A DNA stretch of 64,000 nucleotides from Sphagnum magellanicum. Its lineage: Eukaryota > Streptophyta > Sphagnopsida > Sphagnales > Sphagnaceae. Below the pieces are notes generated by a model that was not told the DNA's origin, searched no databases, and worked only from the letters and a program-made list of their open reading frames with translations. A program made the translations under genes and the position numbers. Positions 48,057-59,920 of this stretch are shown in pieces (the first letter of the stretch is position 1; each line of letters starts with the position of its first letter). The stretch is taken from positions 6,401,349 through 6,465,348 of the forward strand of contig CM038918.1 of NCBI GenBank assembly GCA_021904315.1. Reading direction: 5' to 3'.

Positions 48057-51000
48057 GCTGATCTGTAGGAAGGCTCATAAAGATTCATGTGGTTTGACAA
48101 AGGAGAAGAGGTCAGATGCCAAAAGAACAATTATTGAAAGAGGGGCAAAATAGAGGGATAGAACGAAAGGTTTCTAGCTCTTCTAACCAAAGGTTTAGAG
48201 CTGAGAATCCCTTACCAAATGTGAGATCCTTCTATGGAACAAAAGTGTGTACCTACTTCCTTGCTCTGGCCATAGGTAAATGACCGGTGCTGGGCAGGTA
48301 TTAGAAACTGCACCAAACTCCCCATCGGATATGAAGGCAGTTCTTACTGTTCACGATTGAGGTTCTAAAAACAAATCAAATTCCAGTTTTGATATATAAC
48401 CGCAGTTCTCAAAAAAGTTAAGTAATCACCCAGAAAACTGCTGATTCTTTGCCAGTTCTTTGATCCTGATTTGTTTCAAATACCCAGAACAGGTGGTTAT
48501 TAACAAAAATCAAATACCCACCCAGCACTGGTACTGACACACAGGGCTATTGGGATTAACACGTTCCCAAAGTCATTCTCAACGTTCTTTCCTAGAGAAA
48601 CATGGATATGCACACAAATTGTCACCACAGATGACCCAAAGATCCTTAGCCTTCAAGTAGAAAGTTTTACAGCCTAGACACAAAGGCAATGTATAAATTA
48701 TCATGGTCCCATAGACAAATCTTGATCATGGAATGGATGGCCAAATCCATCAGCCAGAGTGGGTTCTGTGAGAAGCAATCTATATGGAAGGTGGGTCACC
48801 AGGAAGAAAGTTCAAGCTAAACACTTTTGCACATGTAGTTTGATGCTAGAACAAGTGTAATTAGCACCCCAAAAAATTCTACACAAAAAGAAGAAGTTGG
48901 GAATCCAATTGCTAATTAACCCAAAAACAGGGCAAGGTAAAATTACAAATGTAGGAAGGTGGAAGTATGTGCTGAAAAAGTGGGCCTTGAACCAAGCCAC
49001 TAAGGGCCTAGGAGGGCCTTTGGTGTCAAGAGTGGACCTATGGATGATGACATTGCTACCTTCCAGCCTTCCAGTGCCAACTGGAAGTGCAAATGTATAT
49101 CAGTTACAGCATTCTGGTTTCAGTTGGAAGTGAGTTAACATGAAAACTCCAGCTACACAACTTGTACTGCCATGAGGACAGGGCATTAAGTAACAGTCTA
49201 GAACAGCTGAGGTGGCTTAAGGAACAGTCTAGGATAACTGAGGCAACATATCCTCACCACAGGGCAGTACCTTTGGACAGCTCTCAAGGCCTCGTCCTCA
49301 ACTAGGAGCCACAGAGTATCAGATGCGTATCCACTAGAATTGAGATTCATGAAACATGTATGTTGAATTTGCAACCAATTGTACAACCTCTGTATCTCAG
49401 ATATGAGGATACCATCAAGCTAGCCCATGATCATCTCCTTCACATTGAGAATTTTGCACTGAATTCCTTGACAACACCCAAAAACACAGCCAGTTTTCTC
49501 AAAGGGCTTGAAAAACATTTGAGAAAGTTTGCATTTCCATCAGGATTGTGGTCTAAGATTTTCATGGAAAGACTCAATTTCTATAGCAAGGATTCTCTAA
49601 CATAGATCATGGCAAATGATTCCCCAGTTTATATGGACAATGAATGATTGATTCCGTTGCATATTTTCAGAACTATGAGTGCACAGAGATGTACATATAT
49701 CACCTATAATGTATGCAGAATTTCTGCCCTCTAGTCAGTGCAGCATGCAAATGAGGAAAGGGAGCTACAAAAGCCAAGGATTTTTCACACCTGGTGAGGG
49801 TGGATGCTCTGATAGACATTGTTGATGACAGCATGGATTCAGAATCTTCTGAAAACAACTCATAGTCACCCCTTGGAACCTTGAAAATGTTGAGAGCAAG
49901 AAAGTGAGGAAACCAAAGAACCAAGACTTAGCATTTCTAAAGAACATAGATCCAGATGCATATTTGCAGCAAGGTGACATGCAGCTGACTACTAAAGCCT
50001 CCCAGCTGAAAGTCATCCAAAGAGGGCAGAGCCCTGAAAAGAGCAGACTCTGAGCCCTAAAACAAACAGCTAACTACTGATATTCACACTGGACATAGTG
50101 AATATATAATGATGCCATGGGCAGCCCTGGACCCTTGTAATTTCAAAGTTGAAACTTGTAAAGCATCACAGGCTCAGTCATAATGATGATGTTGAGGGAA
50201 TACAAGCAACCAAACTGTTGTGTCTGGTTGTGGGTCATATCACATCTTCTGCTTGACACAAAATCAGGTACAGCTTGAGTAGCCTGCTCACTTCCTCAAC
50301 TGCATGATGCTGCTTCCACACATTGAGCCTCTACACCTCCTTCAGGACTAACAAGCATGATGGAGGTGAGACTGCTGGAGCATTAGCAGGAGCTCCAGAA
50401 CCAAAAGCCTTAAAAATCTTGTTCAACAATGATCTTTCTCCCTAGCTCGAGACTTCAAGACTGCTTTCAAGCTTGTATTCTCCCACCATAGCCAGTAGTT
50501 GGAGGAAGATATGCCAGTCTTGAATTCTCAGTCCTTAAGTTCCCACACTATCCACATTATATACAGCCTGACAGGCCCTCATCAGTCTTTGAATCCACAG
50601 ACAGCAAAATCAGAAGCATGTCTATCTTGTGGTACTTCTGACGGGGCACTTCAGCTTACATTGCGCACTGAAACACAGATGAGGACCATCCTAGCAACGA
50701 GCCTGAACTAAAGTGATGTAATGGATAGAGGGCAAAGCAATTCCACAGTGAAGGAAGACTGAAAAAAGCCTGGCTAATTTATTACAACCAAGGAGCTTAA
50801 AACTTGTAGCACAAGAAAAAGGTATGAATAGATTAAATCCACAGAGGACTATATCACTACCAGCAGTAAGAAGGCATGGTTCCTGCTCACATACAAACAA
50901 TGATACTGGTTTCAAAGAAATTACCTCTCAACAAATTGGGACGCACAGCCCTAAAAGGGCTAATGAAAGGGAGGGACTGAGAAAGAGACTAATCAGTAAC

Positions 51001-51435
51001 ACTGCACACCTTAGCCACCCTTGATTGCAATAAGTGGTCTATTGCAGCAGTGACACCAAACTGCTATCTGACACTTGTAAAATACATTACAGACACATGA
51101 AGTGTATTCAATCAGTAGATGACATAACTACAGTTCAGATGGCCTGCTTGTCTTGGAGGTGGTTGGAGGTTTGGGAGGATACAGGTTTACTGAAAAAGTT
51201 TTAACTGGTAACACTTCCCTGGGATTCCCAAGGAAAGTAGCTTCATGGAGCTTTGCAAGCTAATACAGAATCCTAACCAAACAAAAGCTGTTTCCTCATC
51301 AAAAGAACTCCAGGCCCATGCACAGAATGATTCTGGTTAATGAATTACACTCCACCTGTTGTCTTGCAGTGTTGTTGCAACCAAATGCACTCCATCTTAA
51401 TACATCCATTACACAATGTACTCCACACAATCTGA
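48057..51435. other. 3' flank of the kinase gene, GC-richer, unassigned
   Basis: Base composition is closer to genic DNA than to the surrounding deserts. Short frames on both strands (49360-49605, 49924-49700, 50499-50711, 50915-50691) have no recognised family and no shared splice pattern. The part nearest the kinase stop is likely its 3' untranslated region. A minus-strand AATAAA at 50783-50778, about 650 bases after the stop, is a possible poly-A signal. 48480-48540 holds a PuGGTGGTTATT/CAGCACTGGTAC-type stretch also without assignment. Confidence 0.4.
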
Positions 51436-52889
51436 CTACTCTCGCTGAGAGTTACGGTGAATGTGCAAAAGATCCCAGACCCAGTCATGTTGAGGCAAAT
51501 GCTCTTCCATCCTTTGCAGCTCTTCAACAATGGTGTCAAACATTGGCCTTTTGTTCCGGTCTTTTGACCAGCACTTTTGAATCAATTCCCGCATGCCTGG
51601 AGGATAGGTCTTGGCTCTCATCTCTGGCCGATAGTGTTCCTCTGCCACAAGTCGTGCAGCTTCATAGGCCTCCTCGTCTTCAAAAGGAGCACAGCCCTCA
51701 AACATCTCATACAGAATCATGGCAAAGGAGAACACATCCACACTCTTATCATACTTCTCATGTAGAAAAACTTCAGGTGCCATGTATCTGTAGCTCCCTG
51801 TCTCTCCTGTCATTTTGTACACATCATGCAGATGCTTCATATCAATCAGCTTGCTCAATCCAAAGTCCCCAACCTTGAGCTCCTGAGCATCATCAAAAAT
51901 AAGGTTGCGTGGCTTCAGGTCCCTATGGACAATGACATTTGAGCCACTGTGGAGGTAAGCCATCCCTCGGGCGATATCCAGGGAGTATTTCACAACTCGA
52001 GGGGCAGGCAAGGCTTCTTTCCTCTTCAACACCTCATGTAAGTCTCCCCCTGCAAGATACTCCGTGATCAGCATCAAAGGAGGTCTTAGAGTGACAGCTC
52101 CGAGAAACTGAACAATGTTGGGATGCCTAACCTTGACCATAAACTCCACCTCGTGCTGGAAATCCTTCACCACCGCTCTATCCCTGGACAAAGACGGTCG
52201 GATAGTTTTCACCGCTACCGGCGTCCCTCTCCAAGTCGCCTTCTTGATCTCTCCGAAAGAGCCTTTGCCGATGAGGACACTGTGCTCCAGGTCAATTTCC
52301 TCGGAAATTATCTCCCAATCGACGCTCTGCGGCAACGGAGGAGCGAGGACTAAACCCTCATGGTTTCCTACCACTTCTGCCCCATACTCCTTCAGCAGTT
52401 TCACCATCTCCGTGTTTCCGGCCGCCAGGGCATCAGCGCACGGGGAATTACCCCATCGATCTTGAGCATTGACGGAAGCACCCTGAGCAGGAGGAATTCA
52501 CCTCTACTATGCTTTATCCGATTATCCTTAGACTACAGAATGAAGAATCACTACCAGGTCGCTGCAAACCTCAAGCCGCCAAATCTTGACCGCACACAAC
52601 AGTAGCCTCAAAATTCCTCAATTGTACATACAGAACCCCAACAACAACAACCAAGAAAACAAAACAGACACATTTCAGGAATCTTGTTGATTGGCAACCC
52701 TACCTGCATGAGCAGGACCCGCGCTGAGCTCCGACAATCGAACAAGGCAGCGACATGAAGCGGCGTCCGCTGGTCGTAGTCCACGGCATTCACAAGCGTT
52801 TTGTCGGAATTGAGCAAATTGCGCAGGTTGCTGAGATCCTCGCTGCGCACCGCCCATTGCAACTTCGACACTTGCGCCCTGTCCGCCAT
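51436..52889 (-). CDS. Ankyrin-repeat Raf-like protein kinase, plant integrin-linked kinase (ILK/VIK) class
   Basis: Predicted cytoplasmic Ser/Thr (possibly dual-specificity) kinase of the plant ILK-like Raf group, 410 aa from two exons: 52889-52704 (62 codons, phase 0) and 52482-51436. Residues ~35-95 form two ankyrin repeats (DYDQRTPLHVAA, then VNAQDRWGNSP). The kinase domain spans ~130-390: glycine loop GKGSFGEI 134-141, ATP-binding Lys 154 in VAVK, helix-C Glu ~173, catalytic loop HRDLKPRN with Asp 250, DFG 268-270, APE 297-299. All key residues are present, so it should be active, unlike several ILK-class kinases that have altered motifs. The closest relative I know is Arabidopsis VIK, with the same layout and about the same length (~438 aa). 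The ATG at 52889 has a strong context (G at -3 and +4). An in-frame ATG at 52997 would add 36 low-complexity residues from the repeat leader. Two exons are few for this family. Confidence 0.93.
52483..52703 (-). other. Intron of the ankyrin-kinase gene (221 bp)
   Basis: On the minus strand the donor reads CAG|GTAGGG and the acceptor TTCCTCCTGCTCAG|GG, with a pyrimidine-rich run before the AG. Splicing joins codon 62 (Gln) to Gly-Ala-Ser-Val-Asn in phase 0 and restores a continuous ankyrin repeat. Without splicing the frame meets a stop after about 30 further codons. Confidence 0.92.
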
Positions 52890-52917
52890 CTCTGATCTTT
52901 CTTCCTTGCCCCCGTTT

Positions 52918-53125
52918 CCCTCCTCTCGTCTTGGGGACTCCGCTTGACACACCCTTCTTTTGCCCTCCACTCGCCTTAGTAACTCCGCCCGACACACCCC
53001 CTTTTTGCCCTCCTCTTGTCTTGGGAACTCCGCTTAACACTCCCCGTCGCACATGCGGAAAGTCGGGTCTTTCTGCCCTCCTCTTGTCTTGGGGACTCCG
53101 CTCGATACACCCCGTCGCACGCACA
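52918..53125 (-). repeat. Four imperfect GC-rich tandem units in the kinase 5' leader
   Basis: The word ACTCCGC with TCTTGG(G)GA before it recurs at 52937, 52982, 53027 and 53095, giving spacings of 45, 45 and 68. The longer spacing contains an extra CGTCGCACATGCGG stretch that also follows the last unit. The array ends about 30 bases before the preferred start codon, so it lies in the leader or promoter. Minus-strand upstream ATGs within it open a 66-codon upstream frame (53176-52976). Confidence 0.85.
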
Positions 53126-53235
53126 TGCGCGAATTCGCGCAAACATCCCCGTACGAAGAAACTCGAATCGACGCAAAAATAGTGGCGTCGAGGATCAGCG
53201 CTCCCTGAGCCCCTTGCTTTTTCACACCCCGTAAA

Positions 53236-53262
53236 GTATATCAAAAGCATATAAGCATATAA
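53236..53262 (-). promoter_or_regulatory. Possible TATA-type region of the kinase gene
   Basis: The minus strand reads ATTATATGCTTATATGC about 350 bases before the start codon, at the edge where GC-rich leader changes to AT-rich DNA. A second AT candidate (AAAAATATATATTTC) lies near 53315-53331. Position only; AT-rich words are common here. Confidence 0.3.
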
Positions 53263-53410
53263 TGAACACCTTTCATACCTGCATACTACTGATAATCGTC
53301 GGTAGATTTTGCTGAAATATATATTTTTCAATAAAAAGACAGTCCAACTTCCCTAATACGAAAATTTCAGGATTTCAACAGACAAGAATAAATATGAAAT
53401 GTTCCCTTTT

Positions 53411-53790
53411 ACAGATTGCTCCATGTACTCAAGTGGTGCAAAGTTCAATTCTTGAAAATTTGGGCAGTGTGAGTTTAGAATTTCTATTCTTTTTAAAACT
53501 TGCTTCTTGAGGATTATTTAATATTGAACATTAGTCACAGGTATAGTATCATAACTTAGGTGTAAATAATTTTTTTCACATTAAGTATGAAGTGTCTCCA
53601 TTACATATTTACATAATTACTCTATGCATTCAAGAGGTGTAGGTTTCAATTCTTGAAAATTTTGATGACATGAGATCAAAATTTCTATTTGTTGCAACTT
53701 GCCCTCTTAAGGATTGTTTAAAACCAAACATCAGTCACAACTCGCAAGTATGGTATTACAATTTAAGGGTTGTTAGTTTTTTCTCACATT
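53411..53790. repeat. Two diverged ~200-bp tandem copies
   Basis: TTCAATTCTTGAAAATTT occurs at about 53445 and 53646, and both copies continue with GAxxxxAATTTCTATT, AACTTGC, GAGGATT or AAGGATT, an ACATYAGTCACA stretch and a TAGTATCAT/TGGTATTAC stretch. Period 201. Confidence 0.75.
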
Positions 53791-56559
53791 TTCCAACTAT
53801 TCCTAATCAAAAAATAAAAACTAAGTGATTCTGATCTTTTTTTTCCCAACTATAGACTTTTTCCAACACTATATGTACCTATCAACAACCTTTGCCTACA
53901 CATTAAAAAAATGATATAAAAGAAACTCCTCCGCAATATACTAATAACTTTCATAGTACCATGGCAAATTCAACATTTCAACGCAGAAATTGTGCATCCT
54001 CTCTTCCTTGTCATTAGGTTCTTCCACACTTTGGTAGGTGTTGTTGAGGTGAATATTCCTCAACAAGAAACTATGATGTTGTAGAATTCTTTCTTGGTTT
54101 TTCTAGTATGCATGCTATAGAAAATTTTGGGGGACCCACTACCACAAGATGACCTTGTCCTATACTTTGGATATAGTGAAAAAAGTATCATATTGAACAT
54201 GTAGATGGTGTATTCATATATTGTCCTTCATAATTTCACAGTTATTAAAGTATTGGGACAAAGGGTTTAAACCAATATGCATGACTTGGTTCTTGCTCTT
54301 TTTATTGACTGAATTTGAATATAAATGCTCGATTCATAACTTCTAAATGACCAATTACACAATAATTGATATTTTCATCTCAATTGAAACCTTGAATTAA
54401 AAAATAGGATACAAAATACAAGCTTGTAATGTTATTGGAAATTCATGTTGGATGTGTTATCTACAAGTTGGCACAAGGCACAAATTTGTTTATTTGCTCT
54501 AAGTTGTTTGCAATCAAATCATTGATAGTTTCACTTATTTTTCATGAGGTAATTTGGACTATAATGTCATATTTAGAAATGTGATCATTTAGTCTATTGG
54601 ATAGAAAATGGAACAAGTGATGGATGATTTTAAAAGTTGGCGTTTATTACTTCGAATTTAAGGGGCTATTGATTACACATATTGCAAACAATAAGTCACC
54701 TCGAACATTTGTTGGTGATTATTATCATCACATGAGTGAAGCATGCAACATGATAGTATCCTAGGTTGTAATGGATTTTAGCAAGAAGGGAAGCATTCTT
54801 CATTTTATAATCGTAAGCACAAATGTGCAAGGTTGGTAGTTGAAAATAATTTCAATGTTTTTTTTTAAATCAATAATTGTAAGGAAAATTTGAACCCTAT
54901 GTGACTATAATTCTTAACATGGTGACTTTTACATTTTGCATAACTTGTTGATAGGTAGAAATAGAATCAATAATAAAAACATATTATTTAATTTGGAAGA
55001 ACTAGTTAAAATTGAAGATGAAAGACCATGTGTTCCAAATTTGTTATGTCAAGGGCAATAAAATGGTGATACTAAAGTTAAAACACTAATTCAACCACCA
55101 ACAATTCTTGCAACAATTTAAGAACAAGAATCTTGTTGATGATAGTTGGAACTCTACCTTGGACTAAAATAGAATCTAATTAAAAAGGTACATCAAATGT
55201 TCTATTGATATATTCATTTTACTAATATATTGTCAATATTGATTTTTTTTTGAGATTTTTGAAAAATGCATCATATATATTACATCAAATGTTGAATGTT
55301 TATTGCTACACATTGACGTCACATGAATCCAAGACATTTTTTACTAATGGAATTCCTAGACAGAATGCAAGTCCCATAACACGAATTAAATGGAATGTTA
55401 TTTTGACAATTGTCCATTGTGTGCAATTTGTTTCCTCAAATGCAGTATGAAAATATTCAAGTTAGTTTTACAAGATCTCTTTATTTGATTTGACTATCTT
55501 TTCTTCAATTTCCACATTGAGACCATTGATTTTGTTTATAGAATTAACCAACATTTGAAAAACATTTTCAATGGTTTCTATTAAGTTCTTTTTCAGTTGA
55601 TGAAGAGGATTGCCTCACACTTCTATCACCAATAAAATTGTTTGGTTTACTTTTGTTCAAATTAAGTTGATTTATCATTGACATTCTCATAATTATTTAA
55701 AAACTTCAAAGAGAAGTTTCATCATAAACTTCATGGGCCATGATTTGACAATAATAGTCATGCATAATCTATTTTTTCACAAGTTTGTATTGTTTAAACA
55801 CAAACGGTGTGCATTTAAAATATGTGTTTGAAATCAAATAAAATATTTTCATTCACAATAAAATCTTGCATCTTATTTATATGTGTTTCATACATGTTTT
55901 ATATCATGCATGCCTTCTATTACCAAATCATGGCATAGGAAGTTTGTGACGTTATTATTCATATGTATTTAAAAGGTGTGTTCATGCATTTTACTTATTA
56001 ATGTCACAATTGTCAAATGTTGTCTTGCACCACCAATTTTTTTGCATAATAACTTTAACTAAATCCTTTACTAAATTTATCTTTTTCACATGGTTTTGGA
56101 TTTTCATTATGTATAGGAAATTTTCACACATGTAGGATATAAGGTCTTTGTTTGGCTTAAAAATCCCAAGTGAAATATAAACATTGTCCCCATTGACCAA
56201 TAAATCATGTGAATGTAAAGGATTTAATATTCATTGACATCCATTGAGTATAATAGTGAGGTGTAGTTTATTTTCACTATTTTAGTATTAAAATTTTAAT
56301 ATGATGCAAATTCATCAAGTTGGTCTTACAAATCAACACAACAATGATATATGTGCTTAATTTAACTAATGACTATGCCAAATGGATGAATGCACACTAT
56401 AGTGTACACAATTTGGGGATAACTGGAATTACATATGGTATTAAACATATAACAACATGACAATTTTCACTCATTTTGAATTATTCTAAAAATCACATAT
56501 AATTTTTTTGGGCATCAAAATTAAAATTAGTTATAATAACCATGAAAAACAAAAAAAAA
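53791..56559. other. Non-coding AT-rich stretch
   Basis: No gene is supported. Short frames (55250-55450, minus 56200-55991) are unrecognised. Nothing else stands out. Confidence 0.5.
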
Positions 56560-56830
56560 ATTATGTTTATAATTACTTGGTCACAAAAATTACTTTGTAG
56601 TTGCAAAGGACATCAAGATGCCACATGGCATCATGGTTTTGTGACTATAATCAATATGACAACTTGTTCAATTTTTGGGTACATATATATTAATATATTT
56701 GAATGATTTTAAAATATTTATTCAAAAATACCATTTATTTTAACGACTAATAGTGACTAATAGCGGCTCAATTTCTAATGATGATGATGTGACATGCCAT
56801 GTGTCAACAAAGTGTTACAACTAATAATTA
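56560..56830 (-). repeat. R3 copy 2: AT-rich core, inverted
   Basis: Reverse complement aligns with 22880-23300: CACATGGCATGYCA, CATCATCAT, AATGGTATTTTT, ATATTGATTATAGTCACAAAACCATGATG-like text and ACCAAGTAATTATA in the same order. The two copies are 34 kb apart and in opposite orientation. Confidence 0.78.
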
Positions 56831-57179
56831 ACTGCACGACTCAAAACACAAATTTCAATAAAATTGCATTTATTGATTGGTTTAAAATGTTCATAATGCC
56901 AAAACATGTCTTTTATGACTTGTTCAATGTTACAATGTCCAACATGATTAAAGAATTGATTAAGAATGTCTTTAATAACTAACAAAAATGATTAAAAAAT
57001 AACTACAATTGCATAAGACAAATCATTTTATTATCCAAATTTAGTTTAAATAACTTAATTTAGTTTATAATTTTATCACAATTTAACTAGATTTAACCAT
57101 GTATTGTTTCAATAATGAACTTTATTTTAATTTTTCCAAATTTAACCAAATTTAACCTAAGTATTCAAATTTAGCTTAA
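56831..57179. other. AT-rich link between R3 core and array
   Basis: Words TTTAACCAAATTTAACC begin the array character from about 57090. A frame at 56794-56982 is unrecognised. Confidence 0.4.
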
Positions 57180-57700
57180 TTCATCATTGTTTAACCATGT
57201 TTAACCAAAGTAGTTGTGTTTAACCATGTTTAACCATGTTTAATCTAAGTAATTATATTTAACCATGTTTCACCATGTTTAGCCAAAGTAATTGTACTTA
57301 TCCATATTTAACCATGTTTAACTAAAAATAATTATGTTTAACCATGTTTAACCAAGTGATTTTTTTAGTCAAGATTGTTTAAAATAATTGTGTATAACCA
57401 TGTTTAGACTAGCTTAATCTATATCTAGCCTATATTAGCCTAACTTAGTCTAGGTCTACCCTAGCTTACCTTAAATCTAGCCTAGAGCCTAAGTAGTTTT
57501 AGGCTAAACTGGTTAATTTGCTTTTAGCCTAGGCCTAGCTTACCTTAAATCTAGCCTAGAGCCTAAATAGTTTTAGGCTAAACTGGTTAATTTGCTTTTA
57601 GCCTAGGGAGGCCTAGGCTAACCTAGGTTAAGCTTGTATGTATTTTAGGTTGATCTACATCATCCTAAGTCAACCTAGGTAGGCCTAGGTTCTTCTTATG
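57180..57700 (-). repeat. R3 copy 2: TTTAACCATG and CTAG-rich degenerate array
   Basis: 57180-57400 repeats TGTTTAACCATG with AAGTAATTxT spacers many times. 57400-57700 repeats CTAGCCTA, TTAGCCTAG and AACCTAGG. The composition and position next to the R3 core mirror 21950-22290. Confidence 0.78.
57461..57608. repeat. Two nearly identical 74-bp tandem units
   Basis: CTAGCTTACCTTAAATCTAG starts at 57461 and 57535. Only one difference was seen (CCTAAGTAG against CCTAAATAG). The unit is embedded in the older CTAG-rich array, so this duplication is recent. Confidence 0.93.
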
Positions 57701-58670
57701 AAAATATTCCAAGATATTCAAATATTTGTGTTTATTGCATTTGCATATACTACATAATATTGTAGCTTACTTTGTTTTTGAAAAACTTCGATTTCTTATG
57801 CAATGGATATAAAGGGATTGTTTTGGTGTTGGTCTTTCTAATTTTTTTTCTTTCTTTTAGGACATTACAAGTTTGGTTTGATTTATTAAAACCATCAAGT
57901 TAAACCAACACATTCGATTATTTGCATGTTCCAATGAAGCATGAATGGTTTTAATTTCTTATTTTTAAGTTTTAAATTTTTTTTTAAAAAAAACTATTGG
58001 ACAAATGATAATTTGAATTCACCATCAAGCAAATATTTTTGATAATGCAAGTGCAAGAAGGGGTTTTCAAGGTAAAGAATACAAAGTAACAACTAAATTA
58101 AATCTCTTCCAAGTTGCATGACCAAATTTCATCAAAGGCCATGCATTGCCAAACAAATGTTTATAATTGTTACAATTATTAGAAGTTGAAAGAAGAAATA
58201 GTAATGTGATTTAAAGAAAAGTTTCTCAAGTTGATGTGAAAAATGTGCATGATTGCAATTGATTAACATAAGTACATTCCATAGAGGATGTTGACTACAA
58301 TGTCCACTCTTCTTGGTACTTTTACATTGGCCATCCTAACATTCATGATGGGGATATTATGTTTTGGTCACTTCTTTAGTCTTTTGTCAAAATTGGCAAA
58401 CTCTTATTAATGTTCAATTTTTTTTAAGCATAAGAAGAAATCTTGCCCTTTTCCATCCTCACACATGGTGACTATTATCCGATTTGATTACATTTACAAG
58501 TGGCTTGTTGCACTAATTAATGGTCAATATTGTTCATAGTTGTTATGTTCACTATGTTGTTCATTTATGAGTATAATTTGGATTTTATTTAAGTTTATAA
58601 TAATTTCAAATTGTTGACGTGGAAATATTGAGGTAGCCTTCAACTTTATTTACACAATGCATTATAATGG
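57701..58670. other. Non-coding AT-rich stretch
   Basis: Nothing recognised. Confidence 0.5.
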
Positions 58671-59330
58671 GTTAGTGATTTTTTTGACATTTTTTCAACT
58701 ATCAACATGGTACATGAGTTGACCATCCACTTTTAACATGTTGAAACCATTATTTGAGAATTGCATTTTACACTTATCATAATTTATTAAAACACATGTA
58801 ATAATTTTAAACTTCACATTGATATTGGAATGAATTTTAGTGATTTTTTTCACATCTCTTCAATTATCAACATGTGTACATGAGTTGAACCATTCATATT
58901 TTAAATATTAAAATCATTACTCACAAATTGCATCTTACACTTATTATAATATATTTAAAAATATGTAATTCAATATTTTATAATTATACTTGAACAATTT
59001 AGTGAATTTTTTCACATTTCTTGAATCATCAACATATTTACATGAGTCAAATCATCCATTTTGAACTTATTCAAGCCATTATTCAAACATTGCATATTTC
59101 ACTATATATTGAAATACAAATAACAACTTAATACCTCGCATTTATATTTGAATGAGTTAGTGAAATTTTTCGCATATTTTGAACTATTAACATTTGCACA
59201 TGAATTGAATCATTCGTTTTGAATGTTGTTAAATCTATCACTCATGAATTGCATTTTGCACTCATCACAATTTTTTGAAATGCATGTACAAAAATTTGGT
59301 AGGTCTCACATTTATATTTGAATGGGTTAG
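58671..59330 (+). repeat. Satellite-like array, four diverged ~165-bp units
   Basis: Unit starts (GTTAGTGA or TTTAGTGA) at 58671, 58836, 58998, 59156 and a final start at 59326; periods 165, 162, 158, 170. Shared order in each: T-run, CACATxTxTTGAAxTATCAACATxTxxACATGA, an AATCATYCATTTT-like stretch, ATTGCATxTTxCAC, and ATTTATATTTGAATGRGTTAG. A partial unit may precede 58671. Unit length is in the range typical of plant satellites, but four old copies do not make a major satellite. Confidence 0.85.
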
Positions 59331-59792
59331 TGATTAAGTCAAAATGTTCATACATGCAAAGTCTAGGATGCATATAGACCTTTAAATTACATTTTTTAAA
59401 ATATTAAATTTTTACACATTTATGTAAATTAGAATGTATATTTTTCCCCTAGTTTGTTTTAGGAATAATGGAAAATTTTATTATTATGAACATGATGTCA
59501 CACTACCCCCCCCCCCCATCCTTAATTTTTTCCCCATTTTTTTCTTTGGGTGTATTGAAAAAAAACATCCATGTTAAAAAAATGATTAAAAGTTCAATTT
59601 TTAAGTATTATTATTATTATTCAATATTTTACAAAAATATTATTATTTTAAAACATGGTTTATCAATTTGTTTAAATCAGTTTTGTTATAAGTTTATGTT
59701 TAAATATTTAGAGATTTTTTTTAATATAAAAAATGAGTGAATTATAAAGAGTGATAATAATAATGACATCAATTTTTTTTTTAATCTTTTTT
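59331..59792. other. Non-coding AT-rich stretch with a poly-C run
   Basis: A run of 12 C at 59505-59516 and (ATT)n at 59606-59620. Open frame 59468-59740 is low complexity and not credible. Confidence 0.5.
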
Positions 59793-59920
59793 TTCAATTT
59801 TAAAATCTTCTTTAAGATCATCCATAAGAAAATTTAACCACATTTTGGTTATAAGTCATATATGGAAGTACAAATTTGTTAAAATATTCCTATATTTTGG
59901 TTATAAATCCTAGAAGCCAT
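59793..59920 (+). repeat. Dispersed repeat R1, copy 10 (diverged)
   Basis: TCAATTTTAAAATCTTCTTTAAGATCATCCATAAGAAAATTTAACCACATTTTGG-like text, then ATATGGAAGTACAAATT, ATTCCTATATTTTGGTTATAAAT. Order as in R1 with many substitutions. Confidence 0.6.

Noticed and set aside
49360..49605. 81-codon open frame in the GC-richer flank of the kinase
   Set aside because: No recognised family, no splice-linked neighbours; kept only as part of the unassigned flank.
51318..51878. 186-codon plus-strand open frame
   Set aside because: It is the antisense shadow of the kinase exon, which has clear conserved motifs on the minus strand.
52675..53331. 218-codon minus-strand open frame across the kinase leader and exon 1
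   Set aside because: Its repetitive Gly/Lys/Arg translation comes from the GC-rich tandem units and it reads exon 1 in the wrong phase.
53435..53470. tRNA gene suggested by CTCAAGTGGTG and TTCAATTC
   Set aside because: The A-box-like and B-box-like words are too close together and no cloverleaf can be drawn.
59468..59740. 90-codon open frame
   Set aside because: Low-complexity AT-rich DNA with a poly-C run and ATT repeats; no protein pattern.
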